Positions 1 through 6,381 of a stretch of 10,186 bases of DNA are shown in pieces. Position 1 is the stretch's first letter. Each line of letters begins with the position of its first letter. The translations under genes were made by a program, and so were the position numbers. The notes below the pieces were generated by a model. That model saw only the letters and a program-made list of their open reading frames with translations, searched no databases and was not told the origin of the DNA. Origin of the DNA: an uncultured Clostridia bacterium (GTDB lineage Bacteria; Bacillota; Clostridia; TANB77; CAG-508); contig CALXJO010000032.1 of the NCBI GenBank assembly GCA_944388645.1, positions 1-10,186 of the forward strand, written 5' to 3'.

Positions 1-6
1 ATCATT

Positions 7-1209
7 TTATAGTTTTTTCCTTGTCATCTCTAATAAATCTAATTTTGTAAAACCAATCACTTGGGTTTTGCTTCTATCTTGTTTTAAATTTTGCTCTAAT
101 AGTTCTATTATTTCTTTTCTTTCTTCATCTCTTTGCATGTCTATATAATCTATTACAATAATCCCACTTATGTTTCTTAATCTTATTTGTTTTGCAATTT
201 CTATAGTTGCTTCCTTATTTACTTTAAAGATTGTATTATTTTTTTGCATATCTTTCTTTCCTGTAAATTTACCTGAATTCACATCAATTGCAGTTAATGC
301 TTCTGTTTTATCTATGGTTATAAATCCACCACATTTTAGCCATATTTTTCTTTCATGTATTTTTTCTAGTTGTTCTTGTAAATCATACATCTGCATCAAA
401 TTTTCTTCTCTATAGTCTATTTCAATATTTTCTTTGTGTATTTCTTTTATATATTTTTCTATTGAACTATAAATACTTTTAGAGTTAACAATTACTCTAG
501 ATATGTCTGTTTCTAATACACTAGTTAAAAATTTTGAAATTATATTATAATTTTTATATATAAGTTGTGGTTTATGTTCTTTTATTATATCATTATATTT
601 TTCGTATATTGCATCCCATAATTGAATAAGCTCTTTTATATCTTTTTCTATTTCTTCTTGTTCTTTTCCCTCTGAGGCAGTTCTTAAAATTAGACCATAA
701 TTTTGTGCTTTTATATTTTTTAATATTTTTGAAGCTACATTTTTTAATCTATCTCTTTCATCTTTGTCTTCTATTTTTTGTGATACAGTTATAAAATTTT
801 CATCTATTAATAATATGCAAAGTCTACCTGTTAAACTTATATGCTTTGAGATTCTTGCTCCTTTTTTATCTTCTTCATCTTTTTTTACCTGTACAAGTAT
901 TGGCATATTTACCTTTAAATACTTATTTATATCATATTTTGATAAGTCTTCTTCTTTATTCCCTGTTTGGTTACTTACTTTTGGAACAACATCTTTTATA
1001 TGCAAAAAAGCGTTTTTGTCTTCTCCAATATCTACAAAAGCTGATTGCATACCTGGTAATATATTTCTTACAATTCCACAATATATATTCCCTTCAAAAG
1101 CATTTATATTATTAGAATCATCATATTGCTCAATTATTCTACCATTTTCTAATAATGCTACTATAGATTGATTATTGTTTAGATCTTTGTTTATTATAAT
1201 TTCCTTCAT
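7..1209 (-). CDS. rng: Ribonuclease G/E family protein (Rne/Rng), short form without zinc-link
   Basis: Endoribonuclease of the RNase E/G family, acting in the cytoplasm on single-stranded AU-rich RNA (rRNA maturation and mRNA decay in known members). An S1-like segment lies at about residues 38-115 (GNIYCGIVRNILPGMQSAFV), followed by the family's ISLTGR motif (124-129). The catalytic core shows GGFITIDKTEALTAIDVNSG, with metal-binding Asp at about 309, and VIDYIDM, with Asp at about 354; these correspond to Asp303 and Asp346 of E. coli RNase E. The protein ends at EMTRKKL (400 aa), exactly where relatives normally continue into the CPxCxG-type zinc-link and small domain, so that part is missing. 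The start has GGAG 7 nt upstream (1217-1220) and lies 13 nt after the pth stop, so the two genes are probably co-transcribed. Family assignment is firm; whether the short C-terminus is natural is not settled. Confidence 0.93.
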   Translation of the reverse strand: MKEIIINKDLNNNQSIVALLENGRIIEQYDDSNNINAFEGNIYCGIVRNILPGMQSAFVDIGEDKNAFLHIKDVVPKVSNQTGNKEEDLSKYDINKYLKVNMPILVQVKKDEEDKKGARISKHISLTGRLCILLIDENFITVSQKIEDKDERDRLKNVASKILKNIKAQNYGLILRTASEGKEQEEIEKDIKELIQLWDAIYEKYNDIIKEHKPQLIYKNYNIISKFLTSVLETDISRVIVNSKSIYSSIEKYIKEIHKENIEIDYREENLMQMYDLQEQLEKIHERKIWLKCGGFITIDKTEALTAIDVNSGKFTGKKDMQKNNTIFKVNKEATIEIAKQIRLRNISGIIVIDYIDMQRDEERKEIIELLEQNLKQDRSKTQVIGFTKLDLLEMTRKKL

Positions 1210-1222
1210 TGCTGTTCTCCAT

Positions 1223-1780
1223 TCAATTTAATTTATTCATTGCATTATCTATACCTACTTTTAAAATTTCAGTAACAGCATCTGTAGCCTTTTCTATTCC
1301 TTCTTGCAATTTTAAATATTCGGTATCATTTACTTTTGTAATTACATAGCTAATTAAATTTACTATTTTATCTGTTGTACCTGTTCCAACTCTTATTCTA
1401 GGAAATTCTGTTGTATCTAATTCATGAACTAATGATTTCATTCCATTATGTGTTCCTGGTCCACCTTTTTTTCTAATCTTTATTGTTCCTGTCAAAATGT
1501 CTATATCATCATATATTACTAATATATGATCATTATCTACTTTGTAAAAATCTGCAAAAGGTTTAACACACTCTCCACTTAAGTTCATAAAGGTTTGTGG
1601 TTTAACTAATATTACTTTCTCGTTCTCTATTGTTCCAGTTCCATACAATCCACTGAATTTTTGTTTTTTTACATCAATATTGAATTTATCTGCTAGTTTA
1701 TTTATAACATCGAATCCCATATTATGTCTTGTTCTTGAATATTCTGGTTCTGGATTTCCTAATCCTACTATTAAATACAT
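1223..1780 (-). CDS. pth: Peptidyl-tRNA hydrolase
   Basis: Cleaves the ester bond of peptidyl-tRNAs that drop off the ribosome, recycling tRNA; cytoplasmic and usually essential. At 185 aa it has the normal family length. Active-site residues of the bacterial Pth family are visible: Asn9 in VGLGNP, catalytic His19 in TRHNMGF, Asn66 in TFMNLSG, Asp91/Asp92 in YDDID, and Asn112 in GGPGTHNGMKS. The ATG has GGAG at 1786-1789, 5 nt upstream. It is the first gene of a minus-strand pair with rng. A promoter candidate lies about 200 nt upstream (1981-2009), so the leader RNA would contain the palindromic element at 1852-1954. In Bacillus the orthologue is called spoVC. Confidence 0.97.
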   Translation of the reverse strand: MYLIVGLGNPEPEYSRTRHNMGFDVINKLADKFNIDVKKQKFSGLYGTGTIENEKVILVKPQTFMNLSGECVKPFADFYKVDNDHILVIYDDIDILTGTIKIRKKGGPGTHNGMKSLVHELDTTEFPRIRVGTGTTDKIVNLISYVITKVNDTEYLKLQEGIEKATDAVTEILKVGIDNAMNKLN

Positions 1781-1803
1781 AATTACTCCATTTCATAAAT
1801 TGT

Positions 1804-1986
1804 TATACTATTACTATTCATAGATATTAAATATTTAGTTAATACTTTGTGATTGAAAATTTATATATTTTAAAAATTTTCGAGAAACGCGCAGTTTGGA
1901 GCGAAGCGACAGCAAGGGGCGAAGAAAATTTGAAAAAATATATAAATTTTCAATAGTGTATAAAATCTATGAATAGTAACAGTATA
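1804..1986. repeat. Nested palindromic element, copy 1 (pth-era intergenic)
   Basis: A two-level inverted repeat. The inner arms are a perfect 20-bp inverted repeat (1852-1871 with 1935-1954) that includes the 17-mer GAAAATTTATATATTTT, and continue inward with a further AAATTTTC pairing. The outer arms, 1804-1825 and 1965-1986, are 22 bp each and self-complementary with one mismatch. Between the inner arms is a 63-nt GC-richer core containing GGAGCGAAGCGAC. The inner arms and core match the copy at 8828-8994; the outer arms do not. No ORF of note lies inside. The element fills most of the pth leader, and its right outer arm overlaps the likely pth -10 box. It could be a MITE-like or REP-like mobile palindrome or a structured RNA; the sequence alone does not decide. 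I do not recognise it as a named family. Confidence 0.85.
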
Positions 1987-2009
1987 TCATAATTTTTGAC
2001 ACTTTGCAA
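1981..2009 (-). promoter_or_regulatory. Probable sigma-A promoter for pth-rng
   Basis: On the minus strand, TTGCAA (2004-2009) and TATACT (1981-1986) are separated by 17 nt, with a TG one base before the -10 (extended -10, TGATATACT). Transcription would start near 1974 and give a leader of about 190 nt that runs through the palindromic element. The -10 lies within the element's right outer arm. It overlaps the era promoter on the other strand. Confidence 0.55.
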
Positions 2010-2024
2010 AAAATATTATATAAT
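1996..2024 (+). promoter_or_regulatory. Sigma-A promoter for era-yqzL-recO
   Basis: A perfect consensus: TTGACA (1996-2001), a 17-nt spacer, then TATAAT (2019-2024). Transcription would start near 2031 and leave an AT-rich 5' leader of about 95 nt before the era ATG. It overlaps the pth promoter on the opposite strand, so polymerase binding at the two is likely to be mutually exclusive. Confidence 0.8.
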
Positions 2025-2116
2025 TTCACATGTCGAATATCAATATATAAAAAAATATATTACTTACTTTTTTCTACAGAAAAATTAAGGTTTTAATATT
2101 ATAATATATTTAGTTT

Positions 2117-2120
2117 GGAG
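2117..2120 (+). promoter_or_regulatory. Ribosome binding site that fixes the era start
   Basis: GGAG lies 6 nt before ATG 2127. An in-frame TTG at 2115 would extend the protein by four residues, but it overlaps this site and has no ribosome binding site of its own, so ATG 2127 is preferred. Confidence 0.75.
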
Positions 2121-2126
2121 ATATAT

Positions 2127-3038
2127 ATGGAAAGTAATGATAATTTTAAGTCTGGATTTGTTTCTATGCTTGGTAGAACTAATGTTGGAAAATCAAGTAT
2201 TATTAATGCTTTGGTAGGTGAAAAAGTTGCAGCTGTTGCAAACAAAACCCAAACAACAAGGACCGCCATACGAGCTATAGTAAATAGACCTAATTTACAA
2301 GTAATTTTTGTAGATACCCCCGGTATCCACAAACCAAAATCAAAGCTTGGAGATGTAATGGTTGAAACAGCTTTTGGTTCATCTACAGATGTAGATATAA
2401 TTTTATTTGTTGTTGATGCTGCCTCTACCGAGATTGGAAAAGGTGATAGAATTATACTAGATAAAATTATAGCATCAGGTAAAAAATGTATACTTGTAAT
2501 TAATAAAATAGATTTAGTTAAAAAAGAGCAATTGGCTAAGATAATAGATTTATATTCAAAAGAATATAATTTTATTTCTGTTGTTCCTGTTTCTGTAGTA
2601 AAAAACACTAATTTAGATGTTTTATTAAATGAAATAGCTAAAAACTTAAAGCCTGGTCCTGCATATTATAATGTAGATGAGTATACTGATCAAACTTTAA
2701 GACAACTTGCAGAAGAAACAATTAGAGAAAAAGCTTTAAAATTACTAAATGATGAAGTTCCTCATGGAATTTATGTTGAAGTTTCTAAAATGAAATATAG
2801 AAAAACTTTAGAGAAAGAGAATATTTATGATATTTCAGCTACTATATACTGCTTAAGAAATTCTCATAAAGGAATTATAATTGGTAAAAATGGTCAAATG
2901 TTAAAGAAAATAGGAACTTATGCAAGACAAGACTTAGAAAAAATGTTAGATGTTAAAGTAAATTTACAATTATGGGTTAAAGTTAAAGAAGACTGGTTAA
3001 ATGATGCAAACTTTGTTAAGAAATTTAAATTACAATAA
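2127..3038 (+). CDS. era: GTPase Era
   Basis: Ras-like GTPase that binds the 3' end of 16S rRNA and helps 30S subunit assembly. At 303 aa it matches the usual length of about 300. The G domain is N-terminal: G1 GRTNVGKS (16-23), G2 TTR (43-45), G3 DTPG (63-66), G4 NKID (126-129), and G5 near VSV (155-157). A C-terminal KH domain carries the GxxG loop IIGKNGQ at about 251-257, followed by the YARQDLEKML helix. Small departures from consensus are GRT for GRP in G1 and SV for SA in G5. It is the first gene of era-yqzL-recO, behind a consensus promoter. YbeY and RNase G, which act in related rRNA steps, are encoded in the same window. Confidence 0.97.
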   Translation: MESNDNFKSGFVSMLGRTNVGKSSIINALVGEKVAAVANKTQTTRTAIRAIVNRPNLQVIFVDTPGIHKPKSKLGDVMVETAFGSSTDVDIILFVVDAASTEIGKGDRIILDKIIASGKKCILVINKIDLVKKEQLAKIIDLYSKEYNFISVVPVSVVKNTNLDVLLNEIAKNLKPGPAYYNVDEYTDQTLRQLAEETIREKALKLLNDEVPHGIYVEVSKMKYRKTLEKENIYDISATIYCLRNSHKGIIIGKNGQMLKKIGTYARQDLEKMLDVKVNLQLWVKVKEDWLNDANFVKKFKLQ

Positions 3039-3060
3039 TTGCCAGTATAAATTATATGTT

Positions 3061-3090
3061 TTTACAAATGATAAAATTAACTAGTATACT
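3061..3090 (+). promoter_or_regulatory. Weak candidate internal promoter before yqzL
   Basis: TTTACA (3061-3066) and TATACT (3085-3090) are 18 nt apart in the 82-nt gap between era and yqzL. The -10 sits in the loop of a short AACTAG/CTAGTT hairpin (3079-3099). It could supply extra transcription of yqzL-recO, but matches like this are common by chance in DNA this AT-rich. Confidence 0.3.
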
Positions 3091-3120
3091 TTTCTAGTTC
3101 TAAATAGGAGATGATTTCAT

Positions 3121-3303
3121 ATGATAAAAAAATTAGCTTGGAATACGTTTAAAAATACAGGAAATATAAATACATTTCTTGAACTGATGGAAGTAGAAAC
3201 TGTAGAAAAAGAAATAGCATCTAATACACTTAATAATAGTAATAATGAGAAGGATTTATATGGGAATAATAAAGACGAAGGGAATAATACTTTTAGAAAG
3301 TAA
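3121..3303 (+). CDS. yqzL: YqzL family small protein
   Basis: A small protein of unknown biochemical role. In Bacillus and Clostridia, yqzL sits between era and recO, as here. The N-terminal part, KKLAWNTFKNTGNINTFLEL, resembles the family core (W..F..TGNI..YL). At 60 aa it is longer than the usual 45-50 residues, and the extra C-terminal part is a low-complexity tail rich in Asn, Lys and Glu. AGGAG at 3106-3110 lies 10 nt before the ATG. The 3' end overlaps the recO coding region by 44 nt in another frame, suggesting translational coupling. Assignment rests on the short motif plus the gene order. Confidence 0.8.
   Translation: MIKKLAWNTFKNTGNINTFLELMEVETVEKEIASNTLNNSNNEKDLYGNNKDEGNNTFRK
3248..3254 (+). 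promoter_or_regulatory. Ribosome binding site that fixes the recO start
   Basis: AGAAGGA lies 5 nt before ATG 3260, inside the yqzL coding region. The upstream in-frame ATG at 3245 would add MRRIY, with this site falling inside the gene. RecO proteins normally begin right at the MxxxKTKGI-type strand, which favours 3260. Confidence 0.65.
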
Positions 3304-3988
3304 TATGGGAGATTTTGATAAAATGGTATCTGTACTTACTCCAAATCTAGGCAAAATTGGTTGTGCTGCTAAAGGAGCTAGAAAGCCAAAAAGTCCACTT
3401 TTAGCAGGTACACAATTTTTAAGTTTTAGCGATCTTGTAATATATAATGGAGTAAATTCTTATAATATTAATTCTTGTGAACCAATTGAAGTTTTTTATA
3501 ATATACGAACAGATTTAGATAAACTAACATATGCAGCTTTTATAACAAGAATGGTATCTGATGTTACAGATGAGAATCAATATACTTATAATATTTTACA
3601 ACTTTTACTAAATACATTATATATGATTTCAGAAACAGATGTAGATAAAGATTTTATTCTTTCTGTTTTTGAATTAAGATTAATGGTGTTACTTGGATTT
3701 GCACCAAATTTAGGTAAATGCGTACTTTGTGGTGATAAAAACGATATCGGATATTTTAGCATGTCTCATAGTGGTTTTTTATGCAATCCATGTGGCAGAA
3801 CTGATAAATCTGCAATTAAAATTTCTTTAGATACATTTAATGCTTTAAAATATATTTGCTCAGCACCTGCAAAGAAAATCTTTTCTTTTAATGTATCTGA
3901 AGAATCAAAAAAAGAACTAAAATTAATTAGTTCTCTTTATCTTAATAAAAATCTAGAAAAAGAATATAAACTAGAAAAATTATATTAA
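3260..3988 (+). CDS. recO: DNA repair protein RecO
   Basis: Recombination mediator of the RecFOR pathway: it binds single-stranded DNA, anneals complementary strands and, with RecR, helps load RecA onto SSB-coated DNA. The N-terminal OB-fold begins MGIIKTKGIILLESNMGDFDKMVSVLTP and contains GKIGCAAKGARKPKS (31-45). The helical C-terminal domain carries a four-cysteine zinc site: Cys154 and Cys157 (CVLC), Cys175 and Cys178 (CNPC). The length of 242 aa is normal. An alternative start at 3245 would add five residues. It is the last gene of era-yqzL-recO, overlaps the yqzL end, and stops on the first base of the terminator stem. Confidence 0.95.
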   Translation: MGIIKTKGIILLESNMGDFDKMVSVLTPNLGKIGCAAKGARKPKSPLLAGTQFLSFSDLVIYNGVNSYNINSCEPIEVFYNIRTDLDKLTYAAFITRMVSDVTDENQYTYNILQLLLNTLYMISETDVDKDFILSVFELRLMVLLGFAPNLGKCVLCGDKNDIGYFSMSHSGFLCNPCGRTDKSAIKISLDTFNALKYICSAPAKKIFSFNVSEESKKELKLISSLYLNKNLEKEYKLEKLY

Positions 3989-4048
3989 GCATTGCAATTT
4001 ACTTATTTATTAAGTGAAAATTAATTACAAATTGCAATGCTATTTTTT
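3988..4048. terminator. Rho-independent terminator between convergent recO and DUF3048 gene
   Basis: A perfect 13-bp stem, AGCATTGCAATTT (3988-4000) with its complement at 4029-4041. The 28-nt loop contains a small inner hairpin (ACTTA/TAAGT). On the plus strand it is followed by a T run (4043-4048), so it should end era-yqzL-recO transcription. On the minus strand the stem is followed by a less regular AT-rich stretch with a short T run, so it may also end the opposing operon. The T run overlaps the stop codon of the minus-strand gene. Confidence 0.85.
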
Positions 4049-5093
4049 ATTGTATAGTTACATCTGCATTTATTGGACAGATTTGCACATATGTATTACC
4101 ATCATTTACTTCTATCTCGTTTCCCTCTAGGTCTTTGTACACAGTTTGGGCACTTCTTGTGGATTTTTCGCAAGTTATTTGTATTGCTTTTCCATTTGTA
4201 ATATAGTAACCTTCTAGTTCTCCAACATTATGAAGAGTTTGTCTTCCTTTATTTTCTCCATCATTTAGTGTTGTGTTTCTGGCAAAAGTTATTATTATAT
4301 TTTTTGTTGTAACATTCTCGCCTGTCGTCCAATCTGTTTCTTCTATTCCTTTAGAAAATCTTTGATATCTTTGTGTTTCTGGATTATATTCATATCTAAC
4401 TTCATTAGATTCAGAATACGGAATTTCTACTGTATTTGCAATTATTCCATTTTCAAGATTAACCTCTTCTGTAACATAATTTAACACACTTTCTTTTGTA
4501 GAAGTCTGTCTATAGCCTTTTGTTTCAGCTATTTCTAATATTTTTTCTGTACTTGTTGCTACATTATGAGGTGCACTTTTATCTCTTGTTCTCCAAAATG
4601 ATGTTTCACTTTCAAATATACCATTTATGTTATTAACACCTAAATCCGATATATCTGACTCTGCCTGAGGGCTCCATCCAAAATGAACATATATTGCATC
4701 ATTTTCTAAGGCATAATCTAAAAAGTAATGTCTTGCACTTCTTACAGGTCCAATCTTTTCTAAATCTTGCCCTTTAAAAAGTGCCATAAGTCTACTTTCT
4801 CCACCTTCTACTATTATTTCATAAACCATATATGCATTATTTAGTCCACCTTGTGGTAAAGCTCCTTTATGATTATCTATCATAACTGCTATTGGTCTTT
4901 CATTTCCATTAAATATCTCTACTTGTTTTTCCGGTTCTTGATTCTCTACTTCATTTACTACAACATCAGTTCCTAATGATATAATATCCTCTTCATTTTT
5001 AGTTCCAAGGTAAAATCTATATGCTAACAAGCCACCTGCTAGAATAATAATTATGATTAATATTATTATTAATACTTTGGTTCCTTTTGTCAT
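4047..5093 (-). CDS. DUF3048 domain protein (YerB-like), membrane-anchored
   Basis: Resembles the Bacillus YerB/DUF3048 family, extracytoplasmic proteins of unknown biochemical function. One hydrophobic segment at residues 7-27 follows a short positive N-terminus. No lipobox cysteine is present (LAGGLLAY), so it looks like a membrane anchor rather than a lipoprotein signal, unlike YerB. A linker rich in Glu and Asn (about 31-65) leads into the conserved region RPIAVMIDNH (66-75), YMVYEIIVEGGESRLMALF (88-106), IGPVRSARHYFLDYA (114-128) and HFGWSPQAE (137-145). The C-terminal YVQICP resembles the end of the YerB-type C-terminal domain. AGGAG (5100-5104) lies 6 nt before the ATG, which is 12 nt after the dgkA stop. 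It is the last gene of the seven-gene operon. Confidence 0.88.
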   Translation of the reverse strand: MTKGTKVLIIILIIIIILAGGLLAYRFYLGTKNEEDIISLGTDVVVNEVENQEPEKQVEIFNGNERPIAVMIDNHKGALPQGGLNNAYMVYEIIVEGGESRLMALFKGQDLEKIGPVRSARHYFLDYALENDAIYVHFGWSPQAESDISDLGVNNINGIFESETSFWRTRDKSAPHNVATSTEKILEIAETKGYRQTSTKESVLNYVTEEVNLENGIIANTVEIPYSESNEVRYEYNPETQRYQRFSKGIEETDWTTGENVTTKNIIITFARNTTLNDGENKGRQTLHNVGELEGYYITNGKAIQITCEKSTRSAQTVYKDLEGNEIEVNDGNTYVQICPINADVTIQ

Positions 5094-5105
5094 ATTTTTC
5101 TCCTT

Positions 5106-5858
5106 TTATTGTATCTTAAATATTGTTAATCCATATATTAAAAGTACTATTAATACTCCTAAGCAAGATCCAAAGACTATTTCTGCTTTTGTTCTTGCAT
5201 TGTTATACATTCTGTTACCTGCTACTAATAATGATAAAACAAGTGCTAAAGTAAAAGTGACTATATCTTTACTATTAATCCATATAGCTGTAAGTGCTGC
5301 AAATGCTATCGCAGATTGTCCACTTGGTACAAATCCCTCTTTTATTAACTCGCCTCTTTGTTTTCTCTTTGAACAGCTTGCTTTTATGGCAATAACTGCA
5401 ATTACTACTAACATAATTGCAACAAAAGCAAGATGCAGAGGTGATTTAATCATATTGTTAAAAATACTATCACTTATAGCTTGAAGATTTTCTGCTTTAA
5501 AAAATATAAAATAACCAACTACTAGAGCATTGCATGCAGAAAGAACTACTGCACCAGCAGCAACATCTTTAGCAATTTTTGCTTTTGGATGATAAACATC
5601 TACAAATAAATCTACTACAGTTTCTATTGCAGTATTAATCATCTCTGCAAAAATAACAAAAAACACAGCAAAAACTAAGCATAAAAACTCTGTTGTTTCT
5701 AATCCATAAAACAGACACAAAATCATTACAATAACTGCTAAAACTAACTGTATTTTTATGTTTCTTTGTGTTGTTGCTGCATAGATTATACCATTTACAG
5801 CATTATTGCAAGCTTCGATAAAATTATCATTTTTCATTTTATGATCTTGATTTTTCAT
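5106..5858 (-). CDS. dgkA: Diacylglycerol/undecaprenol kinase fused to a degenerate PAP2-like domain
   Basis: Residues 10-120 form a DgkA-type integral membrane kinase, with three membrane helices and the motif AEMINTAIETVVD (71-83). Glu72 and Glu79 correspond to Glu69 and Glu76 of E. coli DgkA, and AKDVAAGAVVLSA (97-109) is also conserved. Gram-positive members phosphorylate undecaprenol for cell-wall carrier recycling. A second membrane part follows (about 140-250). Its VPSGQSAIAF (177-186) and AGNRMYNNARTKAEIVFG (213-230) align with PSGHSA and SR...H of PAP2 phosphatases, but the His positions read Gln and, apparently, Arg. The second domain therefore may bind but not hydrolyse lipid phosphate. 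AGGGG lies 8 nt before the ATG, which is 14 nt after the ybeY stop. The kinase call is firm; the C-terminal call is by motif shape. Confidence 0.9.
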   Translation of the reverse strand: MKNQDHKMKNDNFIEACNNAVNGIIYAATTQRNIKIQLVLAVIVMILCLFYGLETTEFLCLVFAVFFVIFAEMINTAIETVVDLFVDVYHPKAKIAKDVAAGAVVLSACNALVVGYFIFFKAENLQAISDSIFNNMIKSPLHLAFVAIMLVVIAVIAIKASCSKRKQRGELIKEGFVPSGQSAIAFAALTAIWINSKDIVTFTLALVLSLLVAGNRMYNNARTKAEIVFGSCLGVLIVLLIYGLTIFKIQ

Positions 5859-5872
5859 TTAAAATACCCCTA

Positions 5873-6364
5873 TTAATGTCTTGTTATATTTAACTTGTTT
5901 AATATATATTCTTCTTTTGGTCTCATAATTTTTTTATCTTCTTCTTTTATATGATCATAACCCATTAAGTGATAAAATCCATGCACAACCATATATGCTA
6001 GTTCTCTTTCAAAACTATGCCCATAATCTTTTGCTTGTTCTTCAACTCTTGGAATAGATATAATTATATCTCCTAAAACATCTTCCACTACTTGTTCGTC
6101 TGTTTTGCTTTTTTCAATTAGGTCTTCTATTTCTTGCTTTTGAAACATAGGAAAAGATAATACATCTGTTTCTTTGTCTATGTTTCTATATTCTTTGTTT
6201 GCCTTTCTTATATTCTCAGGATTTGTTAGTATTACATTTAAGTATAAATTTGTGTAAATCAAATTTTCTTCTTTAAAACATGTATCTACAACTTTTTCTA
6301 TTAATTTTTTATATTCTTCTTTTTCTTCTATGTCTACAAATTCTACTTGTGCAAATTTTTCCAA
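5873..6364 (-). CDS. ybeY: Endoribonuclease YbeY (rRNA maturation factor)
   Basis: Zinc-dependent protein of the UPF0054 family, needed for 16S rRNA 3'-end maturation and 70S ribosome quality control. The signature H-x3-H-x5-H is seen as HGFYHLMGYDH, giving His128, His132 and His138 as metal ligands. Also present are TDVLSFP (66-72) and GDIIIS (98-103). The 163 aa are typical. The gene starts with TTG at 6362-6364, behind AAAAGGAG 7 nt upstream, giving MEKFAQVEF. As in Bacillus it precedes dgkA (14-nt gap). Its usual upstream partners phoH and yqfF are absent and an unknown gene takes their place. Confidence 0.96.
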   Translation of the reverse strand: MEKFAQVEFVDIEEKEEYKKLIEKVVDTCFKEENLIYTNLYLNVILTNPENIRKANKEYRNIDKETDVLSFPMFQKQEIEDLIEKSKTDEQVVEDVLGDIIISIPRVEEQAKDYGHSFERELAYMVVHGFYHLMGYDHIKEEDKKIMRPKEEYILNKLNITRH

Positions 6365-6371
6365 ATTAATA

Positions 6372-6379
6372 CTCCTTTT
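6372..6379 (-). promoter_or_regulatory. Ribosome binding site supporting the TTG start of ybeY
   Basis: AAAAGGAG on the minus strand, 7 nt before TTG 6362-6364. There is no ATG at the expected N-terminus, so this site decides the start. Confidence 0.75.
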
Positions 6380-6381
6380 AT

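Noticed and set aside
764..1171. Plus-strand ORF of 135 residues opposite rng
   Set aside because: Antisense shadow of a well-supported RNase G gene, rich in Ser, Phe and Leu as expected from complementary AT-rich codons.
1804..1986. Element copy 1 as an ordinary Rho-independent terminator
   Set aside because: It lies between divergent genes, well upstream of pth, has AT-rich arms without a T run after a GC-rich stem, and recurs with a conserved core at another site.
2115..2126. TTG start for era four codons upstream
   Set aside because: The TTG overlaps the GGAG ribosome binding site, and the ATG at 2127 has ideal spacing.
1781..2126. A known riboswitch or T-box leader before pth or era
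   Set aside because: No T-box, SAM, FMN or other riboswitch consensus could be recognised; the only clear structure is the repeat.
2099..2608. Minus-strand ORF of 169 residues opposite era
   Set aside because: Shadow of era, which has complete GTPase and KH motifs.
5053..5484. Plus-strand ORF of 143 residues with hydrophobic runs
   Set aside because: The complement of the membrane-protein codons of dgkA gives false hydrophobic stretches; there is no independent support.
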